Positions 46,254 through 58,984 of a stretch of DNA of 64,000 nucleotides are shown piece by piece. The stretch lies in contig JAMPIV010000582.1 in assembly GCA_024509875.1 (NCBI GenBank), forward strand, positions 462,001-526,000, read 5' to 3'. Made by a program: the position numbers and the translations under genes. The stretch's first letter is position 1. Every line of letters starts with the position of its first letter. The stretch is from Oreohelix idahoensis (lineage: Eukaryota > Mollusca > Gastropoda > Stylommatophora > Oreohelicidae). Under the pieces are notes generated by a model. The model was given only the letters and a program-made list of their open reading frames with translations, searched no databases and was not told the origin of the DNA.

Positions 46254-47074
46254 TTCAAGCATAATGCCTTGTAGCTTAGGAGATCATGTCTCTTCACAAC
46301 TTCCTGTATCCAGTACAATTTTATCAATTCTGATGTTGACCTCCTACAATGCCCCGATGTCATACTGTCCATTACTTGCTCTCTTTGTCTTCAATCTTAC
46401 CTGTTGCTGCAATATATTCCAGCTTTCCTCTTCTCATAACACGCCCAAAAAAGTGGATTGCTTCTTTCTAACTTGTGAAATAAGTTTCCTTTGCGCATTG
46501 GCCTCTTTCAGGACATCCCCATTACTCTTTTTGGTTGTCCATGGTATTTTTAATATTCTTCTTTAAAACCACATCTCTGTGGTCTCAAGTGTTTTCCCTA
46601 CTTGCTTACTAACTGTCCATGACTCACTCCCATACGTCACGATTGGTTCTATATAACACTGAAGAACTCTCTTTCTTACTTCCATTGAGAAAGAACCGTT
46701 GCATAAAATACTCTTCATTTTATAGAATGCTGTTTTTGCCTCAGCTATTCTGCTCTTCACGTCTGAGATGCATCTTCCATCCATTGTTATTAATGAGCCC
46801 ATGTATTTGAATCTATTGAACTGTTTTTAAAACTGTTCCATTCAATTTGATAGTACATTCTGGGGAAGTATTTTTTTTAGACGACCATTACTTCTGTCGT
46901 TTTGCTATGAAGTCTGATGCCTTTATTTTCACTTTCTGTCACTATTGTGTCAAGCTCCTTTTCACTTTTTGCTATTAATACTGTATCTTCAGCGTATCCC
47001 AAGTTGTTTATATTATGTCTGCCAAATAATATTCCTGGCATGTCCTCTAAAGACATACAAGACGTTTGAACCAC
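46254..47074 (-). pseudogene. LINE family D remnant, copy 2
   Basis: Minus strand. NNLGYAEDTVLIAKSEKELD at 46900-47030 is the catalytic box with AED instead of ADD. It is followed by SLITMDGRCISDVKSRIAEA and PIVTYGSESWTVSKQVG at 46563-46802. The left part (46254-46560) aligns with 29535-29690. The active site is mutated and frames are broken, so it is inactive. Confidence 0.75.
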
Positions 47075-47837
47075 TGAGTGCTTCGGGTTAACGCTTCGTA
47101 AGCTTTAGTTACAGAGGAAACAAAGACGAGAAAAGTATAAAGACTGAGAAAAAAGACACAGCAGAAACGTTGGAGAATATTAACAAGTAATTAATACATT
47201 AACAAATAAAAACTATAAACAAAGAAGAAATATCAGCGTTCAGAAAGTAAGCACTTAATTTTTCTTTAATTCTTTTAAAAATCCAATTTTCATTGCTTGT
47301 ACAGTCGTGTATACAATAACACAGCAAATAATCCAATATAAACTAAATGAAAAACACGGGCTGGTGTAAGCTTTGTCTCCATCAATGAACCAATAATTCC
47401 TTGGGGAAAATTGAACAGGAAGTGTACCCGATGATAAGAATAGGCCAATGGCTTTTCTGATGTTTCTGAGCATCAGTGTGAAACCATTACTCCCATGATA
47501 TTTGATCAAGCATCAGTGTGAACTATATTGCTACCATTATATTTGATCAAGCATCTGTTGCAAATAATATTAGCAAATTTATATCAAAAGAAACTAATCT
47601 TGTTATGTTAATTATAGCTGTCTCAAAAAAGTTGAAAAGCCTGCCTGAGCTGTAGTCCATGTCAGTGATACATTCTACTTCTCTGACTAGTTGACGTACG
47701 TCGCCAGCAGAGAGAGCAGTAAGAAATACGCTGGTTGTAGTAATTAAGTTTGCCTAAATATGATTGCATACAAGGTTTCTGGACGAAGTAACTGCTTGAT
47801 TGCATCGATGCTTGATTCAGAGTACGGAGTCCTTTAG
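47075..47837. other. non-coding sequence
   Basis: No supported gene. AGCATCAGTGTGAA is repeated near 47470 and 47511 (short direct repeat). Confidence 0.4.
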
Positions 47838-48015
47838 CAGATTTACCAATCTTCCCAGCTGTAAATGGATATCTGACTCCCCTCTTAAGTAAGGGAAGGT
47901 AAAAGTAGCTACGAAGGAAACTGGTTATCCCACCTCAGTAAGTTGAGACACAGTATAGTGAAGTCTCTAACACTTCACTCGGCTACGGCAGTATCTCCTA
48001 TGGGACTACCCTTTT
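47838..48015 (+). mobile_element. SINE-like repeat, second copy of the 7440/62555 family
   Basis: Shares GCTGTAAATG, AGTATAGTGAAGTCTCTAAC and CTACGGCAGTATCTCCTATG-type blocks with the other two copies. The tRNA-like head is missing. Confidence 0.65.
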
Positions 48016-48088
48016 CTCTGGCACGTAATGAGAAAATATTACTTCATACTATCGCTAACTGTGATATCAAGCTGTGGGTTTTTATGTT

Positions 48089-48445
48089 GTAAAAGTAATA
48101 TAACATGCTTCAAGTTACTATCACCGATAATATACATACTTAAAATTACTAGTTACTGTCACCAATAATATAACATACTTCTAGTTACTGTCACCGATAA
48201 TATAACATACTTACAATTACTGTCGCCGACAATATAGCATAAACTTATAGTTACTGTCACCGATAATATAATATACTTCTCGTTACTGTCACCGACAATA
48301 TAACATACTTCTATTTACCGTCACCGATAATATAACATACTTCTAGTTACTGTCACCGATAATATAACATATTTCTAGTTACTGGCACCGATAATATAAC
48401 ATACTTCTATTTACTGTCACCGATAATATAACACACTTCTAGTTA
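48089..48445. repeat. 32-bp minisatellite, left arm, with LINE TSD
   Basis: About eleven units of 32 bp with core CTTCTAGTTACTGTCACCGA. The last 13 bases, ACACTTCTAGTTA (48433-48445), are duplicated at 50060-50072 around the LINE. Confidence 0.9.
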
Positions 48446-50059
48446 TAATAATAGCCCCTTCAGTCATAACTGACTATGGGAATGCGCCCCTGAGGTGACA
48501 GCCCTCAGCTGCTTATTTTCCTGGTGCTCCTTTCGACGTTTTCTCCTCACCTCTGCTTCTTGTGTGAGCCTCTCTTCGCCCAATCTGAGGTGGCGCCGTA
48601 AATAGCATCGCCACTTAGTGCGATCGGCAGCTTCATCCTCCCATGATGCTGGATCCATGTCCAGTGCCCTCATATCTCTCTTGCACACATCTTTGAACCT
48701 CAGCTGTGGTCGCCCAACTGTTCTCTTGCCATCTGCTAATTGTCCGTAGAAGATATCTTTTGGGATGCGACCATCTTCCATGCGGCGAACATGGCCAAGC
48801 CAGCGAAGTCTGCGCTGTCTAAGAAGCGTATACATACTTTGAAGGCCAGCACGTGACAACACCTCGACATTTGTCACTTTATCTTTCCACGAGATGCCGA
48901 GGATGCGGCGTAGACACCGCAAATGGAAGGTATTGAGCCTTCTTTCTTGCTTAGCATAGGTCGTCCAGGTCTCGCTGCCATATAGGAGTGTGCTGGTGAC
49001 GCAGGCATTATATACCGCAGCTTTGGTCTTCATTGTGAGTTTAGAGTTTCCCCAAACACGCGATGTGAGGCGGGCAAAGGTAGCTGCAGCTTTGCCAATG
49101 CGGCTGTCAATTTCTGTATCCAGTGAGAGTTTGTCATTGATGGTAGACCCTAGGTATGTGAAGTGGTGCACCACTGCCAATTCATAGTTATCGATAGTGA
49201 TAACTGGTGCAGCACCCACATCCTGACTCAGCACATTCGTTTTCTTTAGACTTATTGTGAGGCCAAAGTCCTTGCATGCTTTAGTGAAGCGATTCATCAA
49301 GCTCTGAAGCTCCTGTTGGCTTTGAGTGACGACTGCAGCATCATCAGCGAACAACAAGTCTCTTATAGTGACCCTTCTGATTTTTGTTTTTGCCTTCAGC
49401 CTTGAAAGATTAAACAGACGGCCATCTGACCTAGTGTGAAGGCATATTCCTTCAGTTGCATCTCTGAATGCATGTTTCAAGAGTAAGGCAAAGAAGATTC
49501 CGAAGAGGGTCGGAGCCAGAACACAGCCTTGTTTAACGCCACTTCGTATATCAAAGGGCTGTGACGTGCTTCCAGCATATTGGACTGTTCCCTTCATGCC
49601 GTCATGGAATGACTTTATCATTTCCAGCATTTTAGAAGGGCAGCCTATTTTCAGGAGGATTTTAAAGAGTCCATCCCTACTAACCAGGTCGAATGCTTTT
49701 GTGAGGTCTATAAAGGCGATATATAATGGTCTTTTCTGCTCTCTTGATTTTTCCTGAAGCTGGCGAAGAGAGAAGATCATGTCTGTTGTTGATCTGCCAG
49801 CTCGGAATCCACACTGTGACTCTGGATATATGCGCTCAGCTAACTTGTGTAGTCGCATTAAGATGACTTTGGCAAAAACCTTACCAACAATACTAAGAAG
49901 AGAGATGCCTCTGTAGTTATTGCAATCACTTCTGTCTCCTTTATTTTTATACAGTGTTACAATCTTGGCATCTCGCATGTCTTGAGGAATAGTTGTCTCT
50001 TCCCAGCACCGGCACAGCATCCTATGCAGGGGATGTAATAGCGTGCTCTTACAGCATTT
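48446..50059 (-). mobile_element. 5'-truncated LINE (family B) in the 32-bp minisatellite
   Basis: A 1614-bp minus-strand insertion flanked by a perfect 13-bp duplication. The tail near 48446-48453 is a short TAATAAT run. It contains only the RT half of the polyprotein, unbroken, with no endonuclease. Related copies are at 26853-28868 (plus) and 61564-62040 (minus). Confidence 0.9.
48464..50020 (-). CDS. LINE family B reverse transcriptase, unbroken frame
   Basis: A 518-codon frame with a full RT: AKIVTLYKNKGDRSDCNNYR, GISLLSIVGKVFAKV, QCGFRAGRSTTDMIFSLRQ, AFIDLTKAFDLVSRDG, RSGVKQGCVLAPTLFGIFFA and catalytic DLLFADDAAVVTQ. The C-terminal domain contains LLYGSETWTTYAKQ, LRWLGHVRRMEDGRIPKDI and GKRTVGRPQLRFKDV. 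All catalytic residues are present and there is no stop. The apparent start methionine is only the first one after the truncation, so the endonuclease is absent and self-mobilisation is unlikely. A low mutation load and exact TSD mean the insertion is young. Confidence 0.9.
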   Translation of the reverse strand: MLCRCWEETTIPQDMRDAKIVTLYKNKGDRSDCNNYRGISLLSIVGKVFAKVILMRLHKLAERIYPESQCGFRAGRSTTDMIFSLRQLQEKSREQKRPLYIAFIDLTKAFDLVSRDGLFKILLKIGCPSKMLEMIKSFHDGMKGTVQYAGSTSQPFDIRSGVKQGCVLAPTLFGIFFALLLKHAFRDATEGICLHTRSDGRLFNLSRLKAKTKIRRVTIRDLLFADDAAVVTQSQQELQSLMNRFTKACKDFGLTISLKKTNVLSQDVGAAPVITIDNYELAVVHHFTYLGSTINDKLSLDTEIDSRIGKAAATFARLTSRVWGNSKLTMKTKAAVYNACVTSTLLYGSETWTTYAKQERRLNTFHLRCLRRILGISWKDKVTNVEVLSRAGLQSMYTLLRQRRLRWLGHVRRMEDGRIPKDIFYGQLADGKRTVGRPQLRFKDVCKRDMRALDMDPASWEDEAADRTKWRCYLRRHLRLGEERLTQEAEVRRKRRKEHQENKQLRAVTSGAHSHSQL

Positions 50060-50115
50060 ACACTTCTAGTTACTGTCACCAATAATATAACATACTTCTA
50101 GTTACTGCCACCTAC
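50060..50115. repeat. 32-bp minisatellite, right arm, with LINE TSD
   Basis: Right TSD copy (50060-50072) followed by about one and a half further 32-bp units. Confidence 0.88.
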
Positions 50116-50476
50116 TAACTTGAGATGTATTAGTTATTGACATTGTTATTGTGGTTTAAAATCGACTTCATTGCAGTTCTGGCAAACCCATAAGTACTCA
50201 GTCTCCATCAGTAAATCTCGAAGAGTATGAATACTGATGTTCCTTCAGCGCTTTGGTTATATGCATGCCAGACGCGACCCTGCATACGTCCATCTCTGCT
50301 AGTTTTTACTCTTGATGCAAAATGCCGGCAATCTGAGACATGTTAATACATCAATTTTAGTGTCTTTCTTTAACAGGATATCGTTAATTGTCCGTATATA
50401 CCTCCCTTATTCAGATCCAGTGTCCCCACTTTTGGTGGTCTCAAGGCTAGTTTGTCAGCTCTTTTATTGCCATTTA
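50116..50476. other. non-coding sequence
   Basis: No supported feature. Confidence 0.45.
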
Positions 50477-50481
50477 CTCAT

Positions 50482-51276
50482 TGTTGCAGGGGCGGCCATC
50501 AGTTTTTACAGGCGGTTCGGTAAAATTAGCCCAACGGATTGTTGAGAGCTTGATAGACAATCATGTAGTCTGGGTTTACAGTTCATCTTCTTTAGAGCTT
50601 CGTGCCTTTGATGTTAAGTACGCGAATGTGGGTTTAAATTACATTGAGACCATGATAATGATGATTGAATTCCCAAATGTTTATAGACTGGATAAGTCAT
50701 GGCTAGAGTCCAAACAAACAATTTATTATACATTCTGTAGACATCGTACGTTGATCATGAATTACGTCACAAATATAAATTAGAATCCTATGTTGAATTA
50801 GCTATCTTGCATATCAGTCCTTTGTCTCGTAATCTGAATTACTGTAGACAGAACGACATAACTATATGCACGCGTGGTTGGAAAATCCAACGACCGACAG
50901 TGAGTTTATGCGTCTGGCACTAGTATTAATTAAAATGGACTGTTAATTCATCTCGACAAGGTTTAGTCAATTACTAACCTGTAACTTCATCTTTCTTCAT
51001 CATAACAGTGGACTGACCCATGTCCATGAGAAAATACAATATAACCGTGTGGCTTTCCCTGCCCGACACTATAAGAATATAAAGACACGTCTTCTCCGTT
51101 TGACGGTCATTTGAAAAAGGGTCCCGTCTCTTGGTCACTGTGCGTGACTACCAACGCTGAAACGTCACAGCGTTCACTAGGCTAATAATACTTTTTACAT
51201 TACATTAAACGTTGTAACCCCTAAAATCGCATGCTGCTAACCTCTAGCAGACAATGCCAATTAATCTACCGTAAAA
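50482..51276 (-). repeat. 3' LTR of Gmr1-like element 2
   Basis: 795 bp. Nearly identical to 55340-56134. A 100-codon open frame within the LTR occurs in both copies but has no recognisable domain. Confidence 0.92.
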
Positions 51277-52405
51277 ATTCCCTGTCCACCGGGGGAAAAA
51301 AATCTATTAGATAGATTTTTTTTTCAAAAACCTATCTGAATGAATATCAAAAAATTTAACAATATCAAAAAAAATTTAAACAAAAATGCGGCATATGGCC
51401 TACGATGTTCTGTCTAGAACAGACGTCGTGGTCATGTCGACTAACTAACAGTCATCTAATATATTAATGATCATATTATAAATAAATGTTATACATAAAT
51501 TTTATATGACCTAAAAGAGAATGGCTAATGTTGATATCTAATTAAATAATTAATTAACTCAAAATATGTCGCAATGAAATGTCATGTCAGACTAATCTAA
51601 AGAGTTAAAATTAAACTAATTAATTATATTGAGTGTGGAATAAGAATAAAGTTGTTGAAAATCTAATGTAAGAAAAATGAAAGGATATGTTAAAGAGAGA
51701 AATAAATAAATAAAGAATAAAGTGGAGAAAAAAGTAATGTATAAATTTAACTTAGTTATGTGTGTTGGACATTAATTAAGTTTAGTATTAAGTTGTTAAT
51801 ACCTATCTAAATTAACCAATTTAAACAATAATGTAGTATGTGATGTATCCACATAATTATTAACTATATAATATAATAGTTACATACAATAACATTATCT
51901 AAGAATCATGTGAGTACTTATTTTTTTTTTCTTCTTTAATTTTTTTTTCCAAATTTCATTTTTTTTTTTTTTTAATATTTATCTCACTTTCATTTTAATT
52001 TCCATTATTGTAACGACTTAATTAAAATTAATTAAAGTTGGATAAGATGATCCATACGTAGGCTTGATCCTTGTGAATTCCAATTAACAAACAAATGTTT
52101 AAGTGTTTCAGTTCATAAGTATCGACGTTATTATCAATAGTTCATGTCGCATACTGAGTTACTTTGATAGTGTTTTCTATTATGTTCACTTGATGCCCGG
52201 AAATGTGTCCAATAGTTTTATTAGTAAAGGATATCCAGCAAAGTTCTGGCGTAAATACGAACATAGAGTCAATTGATTTCATTCATTTCGTATATAAAGT
52301 ATTTAGTGAGCAGATACTTGTATTGTAGGCAATAGTTCATGTCTATATAGAACAGCCATTATAGTGCTATTTATTTTGAGTAAGTATCTACGACGTTAAT
52401 ATAGT
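51277..52405 (-). other. 3' untranslated region of element 2
   Basis: Strongly AT-rich with T homopolymers; no coding motif on either strand. Corresponds in position to the non-coding region downstream of RNase H in element 1. Confidence 0.7.
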
Positions 52406-53400
52406 TCAGGACTCGACATCAGTAGGGTTTCGAGATAGAGTATTTGCCAGGACGTTATCTGCTCCTGTGATGTACTCGATTGAGAAGTCAAAAGGTTGAA
52501 GGAGAATAGCGAATCTGGTGAGCTTTGGACTTTTATGATTCGCCCGTCGTAGTGATGCTACGGCTTTCTGGTCTGTCTGTACTACGAACGGGGCTCCCAG
52601 CAGGAACTTTTCCAACTTCGTTATTGCCCACACCACTGCTAAAAGTTCGCGGTCGACAGTTGAATATTTGACTTCTGGTGGTTTCAGTTTCCGTGAGACG
52701 TACAAGTTTGGATGGAGGATGTCGTCATGATATTGGAGCAAACATGCGCCAATGCCGTAGTTACTCGCATCTGTGCGGAGAATAAACTTTTTGGAAGCAT
52801 CAGTTAGTCTCAAGATTGGTGGGTTTGAAAATATGTTAATAATATTAAGGAAAACATTATTACACTCACTAGTCCATGTCACCTTCACTGGCATGTCCTT
52901 CTTTAATAATGAGGACAAGACTGCCGTGATAGATGACAAGTTAGGTACGAATCTACTGTAATATTGGACTAGACCTAACAAGCTTCTAACCTGTTTCTTC
53001 GTTTGAGGAACGGAAATGTTTAAAATTTTAGAAACCGTACTGGGTAGTGTTCGGATATATCCTGCTCCAATAATGTGACCCAAAAAAGTTATTTCATGAA
53101 ATGCTACTTGTAATTTTGTGGGTTTAGCAGTTAAATTGTTCCTTCTTAATGTGTCCAAAACGTTTTCAAGACCCAAAAAATGTTCCTCAAAAGATGAACT
53201 AAATAAGCATATGTCGTCTATGTATGTAATAATGTCTGGTCTACCTGAAAAAATGTGTCGCATCATGCGAACAAAGGTAGCTGGAGCGTTAACAAGCCCA
53301 AAAGGCATAACATTCCACTGGTATAGACCTTGCGGAGTGGAAAACGCTGTGTAGTATTTAGCTTTTTCGGTTAGTGGTATCTGCCAATAACCTTTAGTTA
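52406..53400 (-). pseudogene. gypsy RT (C-terminal half) and RNase H of element 2
   Basis: Reading begins at about 53400 with FTKIDLTKGYWQIPL. It passes MPFGLVNAPATFVRMM and catalytic TYIDDICLFS, then FLGHIIGAGY and TKKQVRSLLGLVQYYSRFVP. RNase H follows: FILRTDASNYGIGACLL, VDRELLAVVW, VVQTDQKAVASL. The frame ends at 52406 after DNVLANTLSRNPTDVES. RT fingers (the LCVDYRKL block) are missing, cut by the deletion joining this to gag near 53405. Clearly related to the pol of element 1. Confidence 0.88.
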
Positions 53401-53403
53401 AGT

Positions 53404-53766
53404 CTATCTTAGTGAATATAGTTGCAATTCCATTTCTTGCTGCAGTATGATTTCCTGTCGTTTCAATTTATTCTCTTCTTCAATCCGTAGGATTTCATCT
53501 CTTGCCACCTTTCTTTCTTCTTCTTGTCTTAATTCTGCTCTCTTCTCTGCCTCTTTTCTTTCAAGTTCTTCCATCTCTGCCTTAGCAATAGCTTTCCTTT
53601 CAGCCTCTTTTCTTTCAAGTTCTTCCATCTCTGCCTTAGCAATAGCTTTCCTTTCAGCCTCTTCTGCCTTATGGTTCGCAAGTTGTTGTTCCGCAAATTC
53701 CAGGAGTGCATCTCCCTTTTTGTTACAATCTTTTCCAATTTTAATGAAATGATCCAAGGTAAGCAT
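53404..53766 (-). pseudogene. Gag N-terminal fragment of element 2
   Basis: A 120-codon frame starting MLTLDHFIKIGKDCNKKGD, alignable with the gag start of element 1, followed by a charged coiled coil. An 18-residue unit (EAERKAIAKAEMEELERK) occurs twice in tandem, from a 54-bp DNA duplication at 53549-53602 and 53603-53656. After QEIILQQEMELQL the frame runs into RT sequence in another phase, marking the deletion breakpoint. Capsid and nucleocapsid regions are absent. Confidence 0.85.
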
Positions 53767-55339
53767 TATTGAAGTTGATTTATTTAAGTATTCAATTACT
53801 TATGTCTAGTAATCACCACTAGAATCTATGTCGATAATTCTAATTACTCAACGAATGAATAATCAATATAAGAAATTGCAATATTCCTGTACTGTTATTT
53901 ATAAGTTCCACAAATCTATAATATTTTGTAAAAATATTATATATATCAACTAATATCTATCATAAATAGTTATGATAGTTAGTTATATAAGGTGCTGAAA
54001 TTATATCATGCACTTTAATATTAGTATTCAATAATTATGGGTATTATCCCTAAACAATTAGGTTATTTAATCTTAATAGTTACTAAGTTCACAATGTAGT
54101 ACTGAGAAAATGTACTAATTAACATTTAATATGTCTTAATATGTTATAAAGTTATAATAATTAATCATGGTATATTATGCCATAATCATGAGCTATAAAG
54201 TGCATTGCCCATTTCTTGGACCACTACTGCAAATAGGTGCAAAGTCCCTAATTCCTCCTTAAAAGTCATAAAAATTTAATCATATTCATCTACACTATTA
54301 TTAATGAATAAATTATAGCATTAATATTAAATTATGAAAGGATGAAATGAAGACAAACAATACAATGTGTTAACCAAGGATTACAGAACAGTATTACCAT
54401 ACGACAAGACATTTTCACAATAAAAAATGCATTTATAACTAAGTGGTATAAAACGGAAGTGAGAGATTAAGAATGAACTGAATAGAAAACTAACCTGCGT
54501 ACACAAAAATTAGTGACGTATACATGGACTCATTGACGATTGTACAAAAAATATAAACTGAATGATAGTAAGGTCAGAAAAAACACGATAGGTTACAAAC
54601 ATTGTTACAAAACTGAATAAAAATTAGAACTAAACACACTAGAATACCCCAATTATAACTAGACTGGACATCTAACATGCAAGGTCAATTAATTTCAATT
54701 ACGAACGAACGAAAATCATCGGAAGGTCGTCGATGGGTTCTTCGTTAAAAGCAATTAACTAACGGCCTTAAGGAACATTCAGAATGAATATCGGCATCCT
54801 CAGAGCCATGTTATTCATTCCAAACCACCGCCCATCCATACCCACGAATAAGGGACAACATCAACGGAAAAAACAGATATAACATAGATATATAATAAAT
54901 AGCGAGGACATGATTGCACAGCGAAATGGACTTAGTATTGTGCTTTATGAAGGACAATCGTCCTAAGTTTAAACTTATCTTTAAAAGGCTCCGGCGATGT
55001 CAAGTTCATCAACGGACTAGATCAATGCCTAGTACTGTTTGCTCTTGATTGGTTGATAACCGTATTCAATCGTCTGGTCTTCTTGATCATGTAAATCTTC
55101 ATCAACTTGGAATGCGTTGACGGTTGTACTTTCAAAGCGCGGCATCTACGCATGATGTAGTGACGTCAGATTGGCATTTCGTAGTCATGCGTTGAACGTC
55201 GTTTTTATTCATCATGTGACTTTCTTGTAATAGTAAACAGTTTGTAAATGTATGTAAACAAGAAAAAAATTTTCCTTTTTTCTTTCGTTCAGCGATGGCC
55301 AACTAATTCTTTCTTTCGTTCCCCACACTGGCCACCAGT
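53767..55339 (-). other. leader between 5' LTR and gag of element 2
   Basis: About 1.6 kb of AT-rich, non-coding sequence. The primer-binding site (55320-55337 on the minus strand, TGGTGGCCAGTGTGGGG) adjoins the LTR. Confidence 0.7.
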
Positions 55340-56134
55340 TGTTTCAGGGGCGGCCATCAGTTTTTACAGGCGGTTCGGTAAAATTAGCCCAACGGATTGT
55401 TGAGAGCTTGATAGACAATCATGTAGTCTGGGTTTACAGTTCATCTTCTTTAGAGCTTCGTGCCTTTGATGTTAAGTACGCGAATGTGGGTTTAAATTAC
55501 ATTGAGACCATGATAATGATGATTGAATTCCCAAATGTTTATAGACTGGATAAGTCATGGCTAGAGTCCAAACAAACAATTTATTATACATTCTGTAGAC
55601 ATCGTACGTTGATCATGAATTACGTCACAAATATAAATTAGAATCCTATGTTGAATTAGCTATCTTGCATATCAGTCCTTTGTCTCGTAATCTGAATTAC
55701 TGTAGACAGAACGACATAACTATATGCACGCGTGGTTGGAAAATCCAACGACCGACAGTGAGTTTATGCGTCTGGCACTAGTATTAATTAAAATGGACTG
55801 TTAATTCATCTCTACAAGGTTTAGTCAATTACTAACCTGTAACTTCATCTTTCTTCATCATAACAGTGGACTGACCCATGTCCATGAGAAAATACAATAT
55901 AACCGTGTGGCTTTCCCTGCCCGACACTATAAGAATATAAAGACACGTCTTCTCCGTTTGACGGTCATTTGAAAAAGGGTCCCGTCTCTTGGTCACCGTG
56001 CGTGACTACCAACGCTGAAACGTCACAGCGTTCACTAGGCTAATAATACTTTTTACATTACATTAAACGTTGTAACCCCTAAAATCGCATGCTGCTAACC
56101 TCTAGCAGACAATGCCAATTAATCTACCGTAACA
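55340..56134 (-). repeat. 5' LTR of Gmr1-like element 2
   Basis: On its own strand it starts TGTTACGGTAG at 56134 and ends at 55340. Flanked outside by CTCAT. Confidence 0.92.
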
Positions 56135-56139
56135 CTCAT

Positions 56140-56409
56140 GCATGACCAAGTTAGGACAACTGAACGCAATAATCTTGATCTATATATACAGTCAGACATA
56201 GAAAGATGTATAAAATATAAAGATCCTGTTAGTCTCCAGAATCAAAAACTTATTGCCCCAGTTCAAAAAATATGTCTCAATAAAACAAATAATTTGTTCG
56301 GTATTTTATTTTGTTGCTTTGCGGCTGTGAATGTAGTATAACACAACGCATAATACTACTACCAATGTGTATGATCTAACGTTAATATTGCTTCTCTTGT
56401 CTTGTCTAG
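56140..56409 (+). other. AKH upstream sequence / 3' end of a 5' intron
   Basis: Contains a polypyrimidine tract and acceptor (TTGCTTCTCTTGTCTTGTCTAG, ending 56409) nine bases before the AKH start codon. This implies that the transcript has an upstream non-coding exon and that the Gmr1-like element lies in that 5' intron. The upstream exon was not identified. Confidence 0.55.
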
Positions 56410-56418
56410 CACATCACA

Positions 56419-58431
<2,013 letters not shown>

Positions 58432-58612
58432 CGAGACCTGGCGTTAAGACATTGGGAGGTAGGTCATGACTATGTGACTCCTGATGAATACAAGGAAAGG
58501 AGTGTTATATTATTATTACCAGTATGTTCATTCATTCTTCAGCCTAGAGTGTGGCGTTACTTCTGGCTGTTGCAGTGAGTTCACTTTGTTTTATGAACAT
58601 GTTTTACGACAA

Positions 58613-58618
58613 ATTAAA
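58613..58618 (+). terminator. candidate polyadenylation signal for AKH
   Basis: ATTAAA, the commonest variant of AATAAA, 182 bases after the stop codon at 58429-58431. No AATAAA is closer. Confidence 0.4.
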
Positions 58619-58984
58619 ATATATACGCCACTGTTTTGAACTTTAATATTATTGAATGTTAACTTCACATGAAATACAAGATCTCGTTCCTATCTTATGA
58701 AGTTCACGATTAAACGAATTGCGTTAACTAGCTCGTAGACATTCTCTGGGAATGCTGACATAGTACCTTTAATCCTTTGGTTCACGCACATTTAAATGAC
58801 GGAGTGACAGTGCTGATCTGTAATTTCCTTAACTTAATAATTATTTCTTTTTCCCCTGTGTCATTTTGTGATCTACCAAATTAACCAATGTGATCTACCA
58901 CTAGAAGCTTGGTCGAATTCAGTACCTGTGATCATTAAAGCTGTAAGATAGGCTTGTCCAACTATTTTAGCCTAGAGTTTAGTT

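Larger units (their letters stand above)
50482..56134 (-). mobile_element. internally deleted Gmr1-like gypsy retrotransposon, element 2
   Basis: A 5653-bp minus-strand element flanked by the 5-bp duplication CTCAT (50477-50481 and 56135-56139). LTRs of 795 bp at 50482-51276 and 55340-56134 differ at about four positions by eye. A primer-binding site starting TGGTGGCC lies just inside the 5' LTR. The N-terminal part of gag is joined directly to the middle of RT; capsid, protease and integrase are gone. Nothing coding lies between RNase H and the 3' LTR, consistent with the Gmr1 order. It ends 275 bases before the AKH coding exon. Confidence 0.92.

Noticed and set aside
48089..48445. CRISPR array
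   Set aside because: Regular 32-bp spacing, but whole units repeat without unique spacers and the context is animal nuclear DNA; it is a minisatellite.
50481..50783. 100-codon gene present at both 50481-50783 and 55339-55641
   Set aside because: It lies inside both LTRs of element 2. The duplication is explained by the LTR pair, and the protein has no recognisable features.
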